Below are positions 19,019-28,184 of a DNA stretch of 64,000 nt, piece after piece. A model generated the notes under the pieces. The model did not search any database. It had not been told where the DNA came from and saw only the letters and a program-made list of their open reading frames with translations. Each line of letters begins with the position of its first letter. Position 1 is the first letter of the stretch. The translations under genes were made by a program, and so were the position numbers. Source of the DNA: Alphaproteobacteria bacterium (GTDB lineage Bacteria; Pseudomonadota; Alphaproteobacteria; Bin65); NCBI GenBank assembly GCA_022819985.1, contig JAJEGH010000013.1, positions 62,001-126,000 on the forward strand, written 5' to 3'.

Positions 19019-20638
19019 TCAGATCCGCGCGACGCCGAAGCTGTTCGGCCGCACGGTGCGGCGGCGCGCCTCGTCCACCGTCGCCAGCAGGAAGCCGAGG
19101 GTCCGGCGCGTCTCCCGCGGGTCGATCATGCCGTCGTCCTGGAGACGGCCCGACGTGTAGAAGGCGCTGGACTGGCCGTCGAAATGCCGGACCAGCCGCT
19201 CCTCCTGCTTCCTGAGCCGGTCTTCGTCCACCTCCTGCCCCTTGGCGCGGGCGACGCCTTCGGCAACCATCGTCATGGTCTTGGCGGCCTGGCCGCCGCC
19301 CATCACGCCGGTTGTGGCGTTGGGCCAGGTGTAGAGGAAATCCGGATCGTAGCCGCGGCCGCACATGCCGTAGTTGCCGGCGCCGAAGCTCGCCCCGGTC
19401 ATAAAGGTCAGCCGCGGCACCGCGATGTTGGTCACCGACTGGATCATCTTCGAGCCGTGCTTGATCATGCCGGCGCGCTCATAGTCCCGGCCGACGATGT
19501 AACCCGTCGTGTTCTGGAGGAAGACCATCGGGACGCCGGCCTGGTCGCACAGTTGCAGGAACTGGGTCGCCTTGGCCGCGCCGTCAGGGTCGATCGGGCC
19601 GTTGTTGGCGACGATGCCGCAGGCCCGGCCCATCACCTCGGCCTGGAGGCAGACGGTCGTAACGCCGAAGCGCGGCTTGAAATCGAGGAATTCCGAGCCG
19701 TCGACGATGCGGGCGACGACCTCCCGGACCTCGTAGGGCTTGCGGTAATCGACCGGCACGATGCCGGCGATTTCGTCCGGATCGTAAAGCGGTGCCGGCC
19801 CTTCGGCGGCGGAGGATGCCTCGCCGGCGTTCCAGTTCAGCCGCCGGACGACCTCGCGGCACATTTCGACGCCTTCGCCGTCGTCCTCCGCCAGATATTC
19901 GACCAGGCCGGAAACGCTGGCGTGCATCTCGGCGCCGCCCAGCTCCTCCTCGGTCGCGATCTCGCCGGTCGCGGCCTTGAGCAGGGGCGGACCGGCGAGA
20001 AAGGCGCGGCCCCGGCCCTTCACGCCGATGACATAATCGCTCATGCCCGGCATGTAGGCGCCGCCGGCGGTCGAGGAGCCGTGCAGCACGGTGATGACCG
20101 GCACGCCGGCCCCGGAAAGCCGGGCCTGGTTGGCGAACAGCCGGCCGCCGATCAGAAAGCCCTCGACCGTGTATTCCATCAGGTTGGCGCCGGCGCTCTC
20201 GACCAGATGGATGAAAGGCAGCTTCTGGGCGAGCGCGATCTCCTGCATGCGCCGGATGCGGAAGGCGGTCGCCTGGGTGAGCGCGCCGGCCTGGATGCCG
20301 CTGTCGTCCACCGCGATGGCGCAGCGCACGCCGCGGACGAAGCCGATGCCGGCGATCGCGTTGCCGCCGGGCAGCGATTTCTCCTCGTCCGCGGTATCGA
20401 GCAGGTAGCCGGCCATGTTGCCCATGACGAGGAAGGGCATGCCCGGATCGAGCAGGCGGGCGAGACGCTCGCGCGGGGTCAGCTGGTTGCGTTCGACGAA
20501 ACGCGGCTTGCGCGCCTCCGACCGGATCGCGCCGCGCCGGTTGAGGTCCTCCATCCGGCCGATGAGCGCCAGCATGTCGGCGCGGTTGGCCCTGAAGCTC
20601 TCGCTGGCCGGATCGACCTGGCTGCGGAACGCGGTCAT
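19019..20638 (-). CDS. Acyl-CoA carboxylase carboxyltransferase subunit (AtuC-like)
   Basis: The protein has 539 residues from ATG 20638, which overlaps the AtuA stop (ATGA). It has the two crotonase-fold halves of carboxyltransferases: SGIQAGALTQATAFRIRRMQEIALAQKLPFIHLVESAGANL and HGSSTAGGAYMPGMSDYVIGV in the first, and FLQNTTGYIVGRDYERAGMIKHGSKMI with TGASFGAGNYGMCGRGYDPDF in the second. It transfers the carboxyl group from biotin to an unsaturated branched acyl-CoA. It resembles MccB and GnyB/AtuC; the operon order atuA-C-E-F favours AtuC. It is cytoplasmic. Confidence 0.9.
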   Translation of the reverse strand: MTAFRSQVDPASESFRANRADMLALIGRMEDLNRRGAIRSEARKPRFVERNQLTPRERLARLLDPGMPFLVMGNMAGYLLDTADEEKSLPGGNAIAGIGFVRGVRCAIAVDDSGIQAGALTQATAFRIRRMQEIALAQKLPFIHLVESAGANLMEYTVEGFLIGGRLFANQARLSGAGVPVITVLHGSSTAGGAYMPGMSDYVIGVKGRGRAFLAGPPLLKAATGEIATEEELGGAEMHASVSGLVEYLAEDDGEGVEMCREVVRRLNWNAGEASSAAEGPAPLYDPDEIAGIVPVDYRKPYEVREVVARIVDGSEFLDFKPRFGVTTVCLQAEVMGRACGIVANNGPIDPDGAAKATQFLQLCDQAGVPMVFLQNTTGYIVGRDYERAGMIKHGSKMIQSVTNIAVPRLTFMTGASFGAGNYGMCGRGYDPDFLYTWPNATTGVMGGGQAAKTMTMVAEGVARAKGQEVDEDRLRKQEERLVRHFDGQSSAFYTSGRLQDDGMIDPRETRRTLGFLLATVDEARRRTVRPNSFGVARI

Positions 20639-22482
20639 GCGGCGCGCGCCTTTGCATCCGCCGCGGCCTGTGCGGCCAGCGCCGCGGGCACCGGGATCGG
20701 GGTATCCAGCAATATCTGCGCGTAGCCCTTGCCCTGGGCGTCGTTGCGCAGGCTGGCGACGCCGCCGCCGCCCAGCACGTCGTGCAGCAGGAAGTTGACG
20801 GCGTTCGTCCCCGGCATCAGGAACCGCTCGACCGGCTTCGGGCCGGCGCCGTCGAGGAAATGGGCGAAAATCTCTGCAACAGCCTCTTCCGTCAGGTGCT
20901 TCCAGAGCCAGGGCAGGTAATCGGCGCGCCGGGCGATAATACCGATATTGGCCTTGTCGCCCTTGTCGCCGCTGCGGCCCCAGGCGAGGTCTTCGAGACG
21001 GACCTCGACCGTATCGGAGATCTCGCCTGGCGGCGCACCGGAAGCGGGATCGGCGGGCGGCGACGGCCGGGCCGGCTCTCCCGGCCCGCCTTCGGTGACC
21101 GGCTCGGTATAGGGAACCGGTGCGCCATCGACCTCGACGCCGAGCGCAACCTCCGCCTTCGGCGCCAGGAAGGAGAACAGCCGGACGACCGGAGACGGCC
21201 TCGGCCGAGTGCCGGAAAAGCCGGAGAGCGCCGCCGGCGTCGCCAGGCCGAGGCCCGACGCTTCGCGCAGCAACAGGCCGACGCCGGCCGCCTCCGGGTG
21301 CTTGGCCGCCAGCTTGAGCACGACTTCCCGCGCCTCCGCCGATCCGGCGTCTGCGCCATACTGGCTGCCGGCGCCGAGCACCTCGACGCTCGTTTCGGTG
21401 AAATCGCCCAGATTGCGCCCGCGCAGCGCCGCCCGCGCCCGTTCGAGCGCCGCCCCGGCGAAAACCTGCGCCTTCCCGGCGGCGTTGCGGCCGGTAAACG
21501 TGAAATAGCCGCCGGCGCGGAAGCCGTCGGCCCAGGTTGCGCTCACCTTGTAGTCCGGCGGCGCCGGGCGGCCGGTCGCGCCGGTGACGCGCACCCGGTC
21601 CTTGCCGACCTGTTCGATCTCGACACCGGAAAAGTCGCAGCAGACGTCGGGCAGCAGATAGGCCTGGGGATCGCCGATCTCGTAGACCATCTGCTCGGCA
21701 ACCGTGCCGACGGTGACCTTGCCGCCGCTGCCCGCCGGCTTGCGCAGGGTGAAGCTGCCGTCCGTCCCGATATCGCCGATCGGATAGCCGATTTCGTGGA
21801 TCGAGCCGGCGATATCCTCCCAGTCGGTATGGTTGCCGCCGGTCGCCTGCGGGCCGCACTCCAGGATATGGCCGGCCAGGCTGCCGGCGGCGAGCCGGTC
21901 CCAGTCTCCGGGCCGCCAGCCGAAGGCGTGGATGCACGCGCCCAGCGTCACCGCGCTGTCGACGCAGCGGCCGGTAACGACGATATCGGCGCCGGCGTCG
22001 AGCGCCGCCGCGATGGGAAAGGCGCCGATATAGGCGTTGATGCTGGCGATCCGCCCGGCCGGCGGAAACGGCTCGCCGCTGAACATTTCGTTAGGTGCGG
22101 CCTCGGCCCATTTCCCGCGGTCGGCCATCAGGTCGTCGCCGCGCACGACGCCGACCTTGAGGTCCAGCCCGGCTTCGGCAATGACGGCGCGGGCGGCCTC
22201 GGCGCAGGCCTCCGGGTTCACGCCGCCAGCGTTGCTGACGACCCTGACGCCTTGCTCTGCGATCTCGCGGATATTCGGCTTGAGGGCCGCCGAGATGAAA
22301 TCGGTGGCGTAGCCCAGCGCCGTATCCTTGGCCCGCGCACGCGCCAGGATCGACATGGTGATCTCGGCCAGATAGTCGTAGACGAGGAAATCGACCGAAC
22401 GGTCGGCGAGCAGCTGCGGCGTCGCCATCGCCGACTCGCCCCAATAGCCGCTCGCCCCGCCGATGCGGACGATGTCGGGCAC
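20635..22482 (-). CDS. AtuA-family (DUF1446) protein
   Basis: The protein has 615 residues from GTG 22482 (VPDIVRIGGASGYWGES). This start lies 9 nt after a perfect AGGAGG, whereas the in-frame ATG at 22491 is directly adjacent to that site. The N-terminal DUF1446 domain (GGASGYWGESAMATPQLL, VSNAGGVNPEACAEAARAV, GRCVDSAVTLG) is followed by a C-terminal ferredoxin-like domain (RLEDLAWGRSGDKGDKANIGIIARR). AtuA is the first gene of the Pseudomonas acyclic terpene cluster and its biochemical role is unknown. Here it leads a four-gene operon coupled by stop-start overlap, and the missing atuB/atuD/atuG/atuH suggest a shortened or different pathway. Confidence 0.85.
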   Translation of the reverse strand: MPDIVRIGGASGYWGESAMATPQLLADRSVDFLVYDYLAEITMSILARARAKDTALGYATDFISAALKPNIREIAEQGVRVVSNAGGVNPEACAEAARAVIAEAGLDLKVGVVRGDDLMADRGKWAEAAPNEMFSGEPFPPAGRIASINAYIGAFPIAAALDAGADIVVTGRCVDSAVTLGACIHAFGWRPGDWDRLAAGSLAGHILECGPQATGGNHTDWEDIAGSIHEIGYPIGDIGTDGSFTLRKPAGSGGKVTVGTVAEQMVYEIGDPQAYLLPDVCCDFSGVEIEQVGKDRVRVTGATGRPAPPDYKVSATWADGFRAGGYFTFTGRNAAGKAQVFAGAALERARAALRGRNLGDFTETSVEVLGAGSQYGADAGSAEAREVVLKLAAKHPEAAGVGLLLREASGLGLATPAALSGFSGTRPRPSPVVRLFSFLAPKAEVALGVEVDGAPVPYTEPVTEGGPGEPARPSPPADPASGAPPGEISDTVEVRLEDLAWGRSGDKGDKANIGIIARRADYLPWLWKHLTEEAVAEIFAHFLDGAGPKPVERFLMPGTNAVNFLLHDVLGGGGVASLRNDAQGKGYAQILLDTPIPVPAALAAQAAADAKARAA

Positions 22483-22654
22483 GGATGCCATCCTCCTGCA
22501 ATCCCCCGAAGACCGCTGCGCCGGCAAAATCCCCGAAGCGGACGGTTTTGGAAAGATTTAATTCCGCGCTGGCGGCGGGGGCGATGGGACTACCGGGCAG
22601 AGGATAAAGAGGCCAGCCAGCGTTCGGACTCTTACTGACACACGGTTCAACACA

Positions 22655-23155
22655 TTATCGGGAACCGAGCACACGCCGCATGGTTTCGATCGGCAGCATC
22701 AAGAAAAGCGGATCGAGCGGCGACAGCAAGAATTGCATATGCCGATAGAAATTTGCCGCATCTTCATTCAGCGCTCGAACGAACAACGCCCTGATTCCCA
22801 CGATCTCCGCCGCAGTCAAAGTACGCAGTACGGCGTCCCGCACCAATCCCCTGGCGATGCCCCGGCCCTGGTGAGATCTTGCGACCGCAAGCCGGCCCAT
22901 CAGCATCATCGGTATCGGATCGGGCATGTTCCGCTTGATGCGTCGCGGAACGGCCGTATGCGCCACCGAGCCCGCGGAAAGGCAGTAATAGGCGACTATG
23001 TTGCGATCGTCGCATACGACATAGGTACGCGAAGCGCCTGCCTGTTCGTTTTTCAATGCGCGCGACACCAGCCACGAATCGAGCGTGTGCTCTCCGCTAT
23101 CGAACCCCGTCAGGATGTGTTCGGCAGCGATCGGCTCCGGATCGGTCAGAGACAT
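22655..23155 (-). CDS. GNAT-family acetyltransferase toxin (TacT-like)
   Basis: The protein has 166 residues. The layout is the TacT pattern: FDSGEHTLDSWLVSRALKNEQAGASRTYVVCDD, YYCLSAGSV, MMLMGRLAVARSHQGRGIARGLVRDAVLR (acetyl-CoA-binding QGRGIA loop), then FVRALNEDAANFYRHMQF. Such toxins acetylate the amino group of charged aminoacyl-tRNA and stop translation. It starts 9 nt after the stop of a DUF1778 antitoxin, the usual order. Codon use looks less GC-biased than its neighbours, consistent with transfer. Confidence 0.88.
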   Translation of the reverse strand: MSLTDPEPIAAEHILTGFDSGEHTLDSWLVSRALKNEQAGASRTYVVCDDRNIVAYYCLSAGSVAHTAVPRRIKRNMPDPIPMMLMGRLAVARSHQGRGIARGLVRDAVLRTLTAAEIVGIRALFVRALNEDAANFYRHMQFLLSPLDPLFLMLPIETMRRVLGSR

Positions 23156-23164
23156 GTACGGCGG

Positions 23165-23428
23165 TCACTTTTCCCAAGGCGGAGATGTCGTCAATATCCG
23201 CCGTAACTCCTCGGTCGGTTCCGGGGGCGCATCCAGTATCGCCTGCAAGGCGTCGAAGGTCTCTTCGTCGACCCAGAAAACACGCTGGTCGAAAAGCACA
23301 TTCTCCGACGCTTCGCGCATCGTATCGAGGATGAACTCGGTTCTGGACTTGCCGAGGCATTCGGCCGCCCTGTCGATCAGCGCCTTCTGTTCTTCGGAGG
23401 CGCGCAGATTTATCGTTTGCGTCCGCAT
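23165..23428 (-). CDS. DUF1778 antitoxin (TacA-like, ribbon-helix-helix)
   Basis: The protein has 87 residues from ATG 23428, preceded by GGAGG. The N-terminal ribbon-helix-helix (TQTINLRASEEQKALIDRAAECLGKSRTEFILDTMREAS) binds DNA as a dimer, and the C-terminal tail (VFWVDEETFDALQAILDAPPEPTEELRRIL) matches the segment that neutralises the acetyltransferase toxin. Autoregulation of the operon promoter is expected for the family. Confidence 0.88.
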   Translation of the reverse strand: MRTQTINLRASEEQKALIDRAAECLGKSRTEFILDTMREASENVLFDQRVFWVDEETFDALQAILDAPPEPTEELRRILTTSPPWEK

Positions 23429-23478
23429 ACTCGGTTCCTCCGAGGCCCTGCCGCTCGCTCGCAAATGTAGCGACAATG

Positions 23479-23507
23479 TAAGTACAACCCCGAAAGCGGC
23501 ATGTCAA
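23479..23507 (-). promoter_or_regulatory. Candidate promoter of the TacAT-like operon
   Basis: On the minus strand a consensus TTGACA (23502-23507) is followed by a 17-bp spacer and TACTTA (23479-23484), about 50 bp upstream of the antitoxin ATG. The -35 is perfect, the -10 is weak. Confidence 0.4.
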
Positions 23508-23619
23508 TCGGACAGCGGGTTTGGCTCCGGGCCGGACTGCGCCTTCCCTCCCGGCCTGTCTCATCTGCCTTCTTCCGTGCTACCTTCGGGTCCGTGCGAG
23601 AGGTCCGGAACGAAAGGCG

Positions 23620-25059
23620 ATGACGGAGACGGTCGAGATACCGGTCTGGCTGCTGCTCATCATCGGGGCGCTGGCGGTGCTGGCGGCGCTCGACGATGTG
23701 CTGCTGCCCACCGCGCGCTGGTATCTGCGCCGCCATGTCAACAAGGTGATCGACGACGTCAACGACCGGTTGCGGCTGGAGTTGCCGACCTTCCAGATCA
23801 CCAAGCGCCGGGTGCTGATCGACCGGCTGATCTACGACCCGGAAGTGATGAAGACGGTCGGCGCCGTCGCCCAGGAACGCGGCGTATCGCGCGACAGCCT
23901 GATGACCGAGGTGTCCAAGATCGCGCGCGAAATGGTGCCGGCCTTCAACGCCTATTTCTATTTCCGGCTGGGCTACCGCAGCGCGCGCTGGCTGCTGCGC
24001 GGCTTTTACCGGACGCGCCTCGGCTACGCCCACGAGAAGGCTAAGGCCGACATCCCGCCCGACACCGCCGTCGTCTTTTTCATCAACCATCGCAGCAATG
24101 CCGATTACCTGCTCGTGACCTATCTCGCGTCCGGCAGCGTGGCGCTGTCCTACGGCGCCGGCGAATGGGCCCGCATCTGGCCGTTCCGCAGCCTGCTGCG
24201 CCTGGCCGGCGCCTACATCCTGCGCCGCGACAGCGGCGATCCGCTCTACCGCAAGGTGCTCGAACGCTACGTCCAGATGGCGACCGAAGCCTGCGTGCCC
24301 CACGCCATCTTCGCCGAAGGCAAGCTTTCGCGCGACGGGGCGATCCATCCGCCGAAGCTCGGCATGCTCGGCTATATCACCAAGACCTTCGACCCGGCCG
24401 GGCCGTACGACATCATGTTCGTCCCCGTCGCGACCAATTTCGACCGGGTCGCGGAGGAACGCACGCTCGTCGCCAATCCGGAGACCGATTTCCGCGGCCG
24501 GGGCCGCCGCTTCCTGATGGGCGGCACGGCCAAGTTCCTGTTCCGCCTGGCATGGCGCAAGCTGCAGGGGCGCTCGGCGGGCTTCGGCGTCGCCTGCGCG
24601 AACTTCGCCGAACCGCTGTCGCTCCGCGACTGGTCCACGGCGCGCGGAATCGATCTTTCCCGCCTGGACCGGGATGACTTTTTCGCGGCTGTCGAGGACC
24701 TGGGCGCCGAGCTGACCCGGCGTATCCAGGAGGTCGTGCCGGTGCTCGCCGTGCCGCTGGTGTCGTCGGTCGTCACCGCGGCGGACGAGCCGCTCACCGC
24801 CGAGGAGATAAAACGCCGCGCAATCCGCTGGCTCGATGACGCACGCGCGCTGGGTGCCCATATCGCCCTGAAGGACGGCGACGAAGCCGCGGAAATCGAG
24901 ACGGCGGTGCACCGGATGCGCAAGCGCAGGCTGATTGCGGAACAGGAGTGCGGCGGCCTCGCGCCGGCCGCCGGCGAACGTCCCCTGCTGGCCTATTACG
25001 CGGCCTCGGTCGTGCAGTTGCGCGCGCAGCTCCAGAAGAAGCTGTCCGGCCCTGAGTAG
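23620..25059 (+). CDS. PlsB-like glycerol-3-phosphate acyltransferase family protein
   Basis: The protein has 479 residues from ATG 23620 (AGG 3 nt upstream). An N-terminal membrane segment (IPVWLLLIIGALAVLAALDDVLL) is followed by a PlsC-type domain with HRSNADY near residue 150 (the catalytic HX4D motif) and AEGKLSRDG near residue 230 in place of the usual EGxR motif. The longer N- and C-terminal regions resemble PlsB-type enzymes more than the short PlsC enzymes. It probably acylates glycerol-3-phosphate or a related acceptor at the inner membrane. The downstream hydrolase starts 34 nt after its stop. Confidence 0.75.
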   Translation: MTETVEIPVWLLLIIGALAVLAALDDVLLPTARWYLRRHVNKVIDDVNDRLRLELPTFQITKRRVLIDRLIYDPEVMKTVGAVAQERGVSRDSLMTEVSKIAREMVPAFNAYFYFRLGYRSARWLLRGFYRTRLGYAHEKAKADIPPDTAVVFFINHRSNADYLLVTYLASGSVALSYGAGEWARIWPFRSLLRLAGAYILRRDSGDPLYRKVLERYVQMATEACVPHAIFAEGKLSRDGAIHPPKLGMLGYITKTFDPAGPYDIMFVPVATNFDRVAEERTLVANPETDFRGRGRRFLMGGTAKFLFRLAWRKLQGRSAGFGVACANFAEPLSLRDWSTARGIDLSRLDRDDFFAAVEDLGAELTRRIQEVVPVLAVPLVSSVVTAADEPLTAEEIKRRAIRWLDDARALGAHIALKDGDEAAEIETAVHRMRKRRLIAEQECGGLAPAAGERPLLAYYAASVVQLRAQLQKKLSGPE

Positions 25060-25093
25060 GAACGCACCGCGGCGGCTGCCCGCGCCGGAACTG

Positions 25094-26452
25094 ATGCGGG
25101 CGTGTCTGCGCTCGCCCCTCGGCAACCTCGTCGCGCGGCCGTGGTTCGACCGCGCCGCCATGTATCTGCTGTGCCGGTGGTTCTTTCCGCTGTCGCGGCT
25201 CTGGGCTGCGGCGCGCACCGCCGAAGGTTCGCTCGAGCGGTTTCTGGCGGAAATGCCCGACGCCTCGGCGTTGCACAACCGGGCCTTGCTGGAGCGCCGG
25301 CTCCGGCGCTTCGAAGCCGTCCGCGGCCGGGTGCTGGACAGCGAACGCGCCTGGGAGGCGGCCTTCTTCGGCGACAGCGACGTTGCGCCGGACGGCCTTG
25401 CGGAGACCGAGCGGGCGCGGCTGTTCCGGCGTAATGCCTACAACGCCTCGCGGCGCCTGTTCGCGCCCTGGCGGGCCGCCGGCACGGCCGCGCCGATCCG
25501 CTGGGCGATTCCGGCGCCGGAGGAAGTCGCGGCGGATTTCGGGAGCCTGGTCGCCGATCCCGCACAGGCGTTCGCCGCGCCCGACCCGATGCCGCCGGTT
25601 GCCGAATCGCGCCGCTTTTCCGCCGTCCCCGGCCGGCAGGAACGCTGGATCCGGTTCGCCTCGCCGTCCGCAAGGATGAACGACGAGGTCATCGCCCGGA
25701 TCTACGAACCCGAAGGCGTCGCCGACCCGCCGACCCTGATCTTCGGCCACGGCATCTGCGTCGAGTTCGATCACTGGCGCGGCCTGGTCGACGAGATCGA
25801 GGCGCTGGTCGCCATGGGCATCCGCGTCGTCCGGCCGGAAGCGCCGTGGCACGGCAGGCGCGTTCCCGGCGGGCGCTATGGCGGCGAGATGTTCATCGCC
25901 TCGGCGCCGCGCGGCGCGCTCGACCATTTCACCGCCGCGGCGCGCGAATGGGCCGTGCTGATGGACTGGTGCCGCCGGACGAGCGAGGCGCCGGTCGCGA
26001 TCGGCGGCAGCAGCCTGGGCGCCATGACGTCCCAGGTGATCGTCGACAAGGCGCGCTTCTGGCCGGAACGGCTGCGGCCCGACGCCATGCTGCTGATCAC
26101 CCATACCGGCCGGATCGCGGACGCCGCGGTGCACGGCTCGATGGCGCAGGCCTGGGGCATCGCCGAAAACACGATGGCGCGGGGCTGGACCAGCGAGACG
26201 ATCGGGCGCTTCATGCCCCTGCTCGACCCGGTCGGCGAACCCGTCATCCCCCCGGAGAAAATCGTTACGGTGCTGGGCAGCCGGGACGACGTGACGCCCT
26301 TCGCGAGCGCGCGGCTGCTGATCGAGGAATGGCGCGTGCCGCCGGAAAACCGCTTCATCTGGCGGCGCGGCCATTTCAGCGTCCCGCTCACCATGCTGCG
26401 CGATCCGGCGCCCCTGCGCCGCTTCAAAGCGGTGCTGGACGGCGCGGCGTAG
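25094..26452 (+). CDS. Alpha/beta hydrolase family protein
   Basis: The protein has 452 residues. An N-terminal region of about 200 residues without recognised motifs precedes an alpha/beta hydrolase core: LIFGHGICVEFDHWRGLVDEIEALVAMGIRVVRPEAPWHGRR, the nucleophile elbow IGGSSLGAMTS (GxSxG, Ser about residue 300), an acidic residue in LGSRDDVTPF and the final His in WRRGHFSV. ATG 25094 is chosen as the first plausible start; there is only a weak GGAA upstream. It probably forms an operon with the acyltransferase and may be a lipase or esterase. The substrate is unknown. Confidence 0.75.
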   Translation: MRACLRSPLGNLVARPWFDRAAMYLLCRWFFPLSRLWAAARTAEGSLERFLAEMPDASALHNRALLERRLRRFEAVRGRVLDSERAWEAAFFGDSDVAPDGLAETERARLFRRNAYNASRRLFAPWRAAGTAAPIRWAIPAPEEVAADFGSLVADPAQAFAAPDPMPPVAESRRFSAVPGRQERWIRFASPSARMNDEVIARIYEPEGVADPPTLIFGHGICVEFDHWRGLVDEIEALVAMGIRVVRPEAPWHGRRVPGGRYGGEMFIASAPRGALDHFTAAAREWAVLMDWCRRTSEAPVAIGGSSLGAMTSQVIVDKARFWPERLRPDAMLLITHTGRIADAAVHGSMAQAWGIAENTMARGWTSETIGRFMPLLDPVGEPVIPPEKIVTVLGSRDDVTPFASARLLIEEWRVPPENRFIWRRGHFSVPLTMLRDPAPLRRFKAVLDGAA

Positions 26453-26539
26453 GTCGCGGTACAGCGGCAACCCGGCCTGGATGCGTAAAAGCGCGGTCAA
26501 AAAGGGTACATTGCCCGGCGCAGATCGGGCGTGATATGG

Positions 26540-26551
26540 TTGATCAGTCAA
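26540..26551. promoter_or_regulatory. Possible operator upstream of the first tctCBA operon
   Basis: TTGATCAGTCAA has TTGA and TCAA half-sites separated by 4 nt and lies 37 bp before the tctC start. The shape fits a GntR-type regulator site, but no regulator gene is adjacent. Weak evidence. Confidence 0.25.
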
Positions 26552-26588
26552 CGGAATGAGCGATCCGCTCGACAAGGAGGAAATGAAG

Positions 26589-27551
26589 ATGATGTTCAAG
26601 CCTTTGCGTATTCCGGCTGCCGCAGCGGCCGCAACCGTGGCCCTGGCGATCGCGGCCACGCCCTCGGCCGCGGAGTGGAAACCGGCCGGCCCGATCAACC
26701 TGATGATCGCGTTCCGGGCCGGCGGCGGCGCCGACACCCAGGCGCGCCTCATCAGCGCCTCGCTCGAGAAGTCCAAGGGCTGGAAGATCATCCCGCAGAA
26801 CGTCACCGGCAAGGGCGGCGCGGTGATGGCGCGAAAGCTTAAGACCCAGCCCAATGACGGGCTCACCATCGGCATCGCCGTTACGGAGACCTTCGGCTAC
26901 AACATGCTGGCGACGAAAAAGCCCGGCTATGCGGTGAGCGACTTCACCTTCGTCACGACGACGGCGGGCTCGCAGATGGGCATCGTCTCGAAGACGAGCC
27001 GCGGCTGGAAATCGATCCACGATCTGGTCAAGGCGGCGAAGGGCGGCGCCAAGATCAAGTTCGGCGCCATGAGCCCGAGACTCGCCGACCTGGCCTACAC
27101 CGTCGAGCAGAAATTCGGCATCGAGCTCAACACCGTCATGTTCAAGGGCGGCCGCGGCGTCCTGAACGCGATTACCGCCGGCGATGTCGACGCCGGCTGG
27201 GTCGCGGGCATCCAGAGCAAGGGCGTCAGGGCGGGCGATCTCGTCAACCTGCTGTCGGGCGAGTCTGCCCGGCTCAACGCTTCGCCCGACGCGCCGACTC
27301 TGAAAGAGCTGGGCATTCCCTACGATGCCGGCGCCAAGTTCCTGATCGTCGCCCCGAAGGGCATCCCGGCCGACGCCCGCAAGGGGCTGGCCGACGCCAT
27401 TGCCTCGGTTCTGAACGACAAGTCCACCAAGGCCGCGCAGTTCGTGACCCGCGCCTTCGGCGGGCCGCGCCTGATTTCCGGCGCCGCCCTCGACAAGCTG
27501 GTCGCCGACGGCATCGCCAGCTCCAAACAGCTGATGGAAGCGACCCAGTAG
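26589..27551 (+). CDS. TTT-family (TctC) periplasmic solute-binding protein
   Basis: The protein has about 320 residues. Several ATG codons follow a strong AAGGAGG (26574-26580); ATG 26589 has the best spacing. A signal peptide (MMFKPLRIPAAAAAATVALAIAATPSAA) is followed by the Bug-family region GPINLMIAFRAGGGADTQARLI and later KGGRGVLNAITAGDVDAGWV and PDAPTLKELGIPY. It delivers an unknown carboxylate-like substrate to the TctB/TctA permease encoded next in the operon. Confidence 0.92.
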   Translation: MMFKPLRIPAAAAAATVALAIAATPSAAEWKPAGPINLMIAFRAGGGADTQARLISASLEKSKGWKIIPQNVTGKGGAVMARKLKTQPNDGLTIGIAVTETFGYNMLATKKPGYAVSDFTFVTTTAGSQMGIVSKTSRGWKSIHDLVKAAKGGAKIKFGAMSPRLADLAYTVEQKFGIELNTVMFKGGRGVLNAITAGDVDAGWVAGIQSKGVRAGDLVNLLSGESARLNASPDAPTLKELGIPYDAGAKFLIVAPKGIPADARKGLADAIASVLNDKSTKAAQFVTRAFGGPRLISGAALDKLVADGIASSKQLMEATQ

Positions 27552-27614
27552 GGAAAGCCGATCCGGTCGGGGCCGGCGCGCCCCGATCCCCGGCATAGTT
27601 TCGCCGGCACAGTC

Positions 27615-28184
27615 ATGCGTGCCGACCCCTGGTCGCTGGGCGTGGCGGCGGTCGTTGCCGTCTTCGCCCTGGCGACCCTGCTCTTCTGGATCCCCGCCGA
27701 CATCGAGACCGGCGTCGTCGAGACCTTCCGGCGGCGGACGACCATCGGCGACGCCCTGGCCCCGACCGTCGTCGCCATCGGCATGCTCGCGGTCGCGGGG
27801 CTTTTCGCTGCCACGGAGCTGCTGCGCCCGCGGCGGGAGAGAGCGCCGTTCGACGGGCAGAGCGCCCTGTTCATCCTCCGGGTCGGCGCGGCGATCGGGG
27901 CGGGCCTCGTGCTGATGGTCTACACGGGGCCCCTCACGGTCGACGCCATCAATGCCCTGGGCGGCGACATCGGCAGCTATCGCCAGCTGCGCGATACCGT
28001 GCCCTACAAGTATCTCGGCTACCTGGCCGGCGGCACGGTCATGGTCGGCGGCATCGTCGTTGCAGTCGAGCATCGGCTGACCCGCAGCGCCGCGGTCGCG
28101 GCCGTGCTGGCGGTGCTCGTCCATATCGTGCTGTACGATCTGCCGTTCGACGACGTCCTCCTGCCGCCCAACGGCGACCAGTAA
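27615..28184 (+). CDS. TTT small permease subunit (TctB)
   Basis: The protein has 189 residues with four to five hydrophobic segments (WSLGVAAVVAVFALATLLFWI, ALAPTVVAIGMLAVAGLFAAT, ALFILRVGAAIGAGLVLMVYTG, YLGYLAGGTVMVGGIVVAV, AVAAVLAVLVHIVLYDLPF). Sequence conservation in TctB is low; size, topology and position between tctC and tctA make the assignment. Its stop codon overlaps the tctA start (TAATG). Confidence 0.88.
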   Translation: MRADPWSLGVAAVVAVFALATLLFWIPADIETGVVETFRRRTTIGDALAPTVVAIGMLAVAGLFAATELLRPRRERAPFDGQSALFILRVGAAIGAGLVLMVYTGPLTVDAINALGGDIGSYRQLRDTVPYKYLGYLAGGTVMVGGIVVAVEHRLTRSAAVAAVLAVLVHIVLYDLPFDDVLLPPNGDQ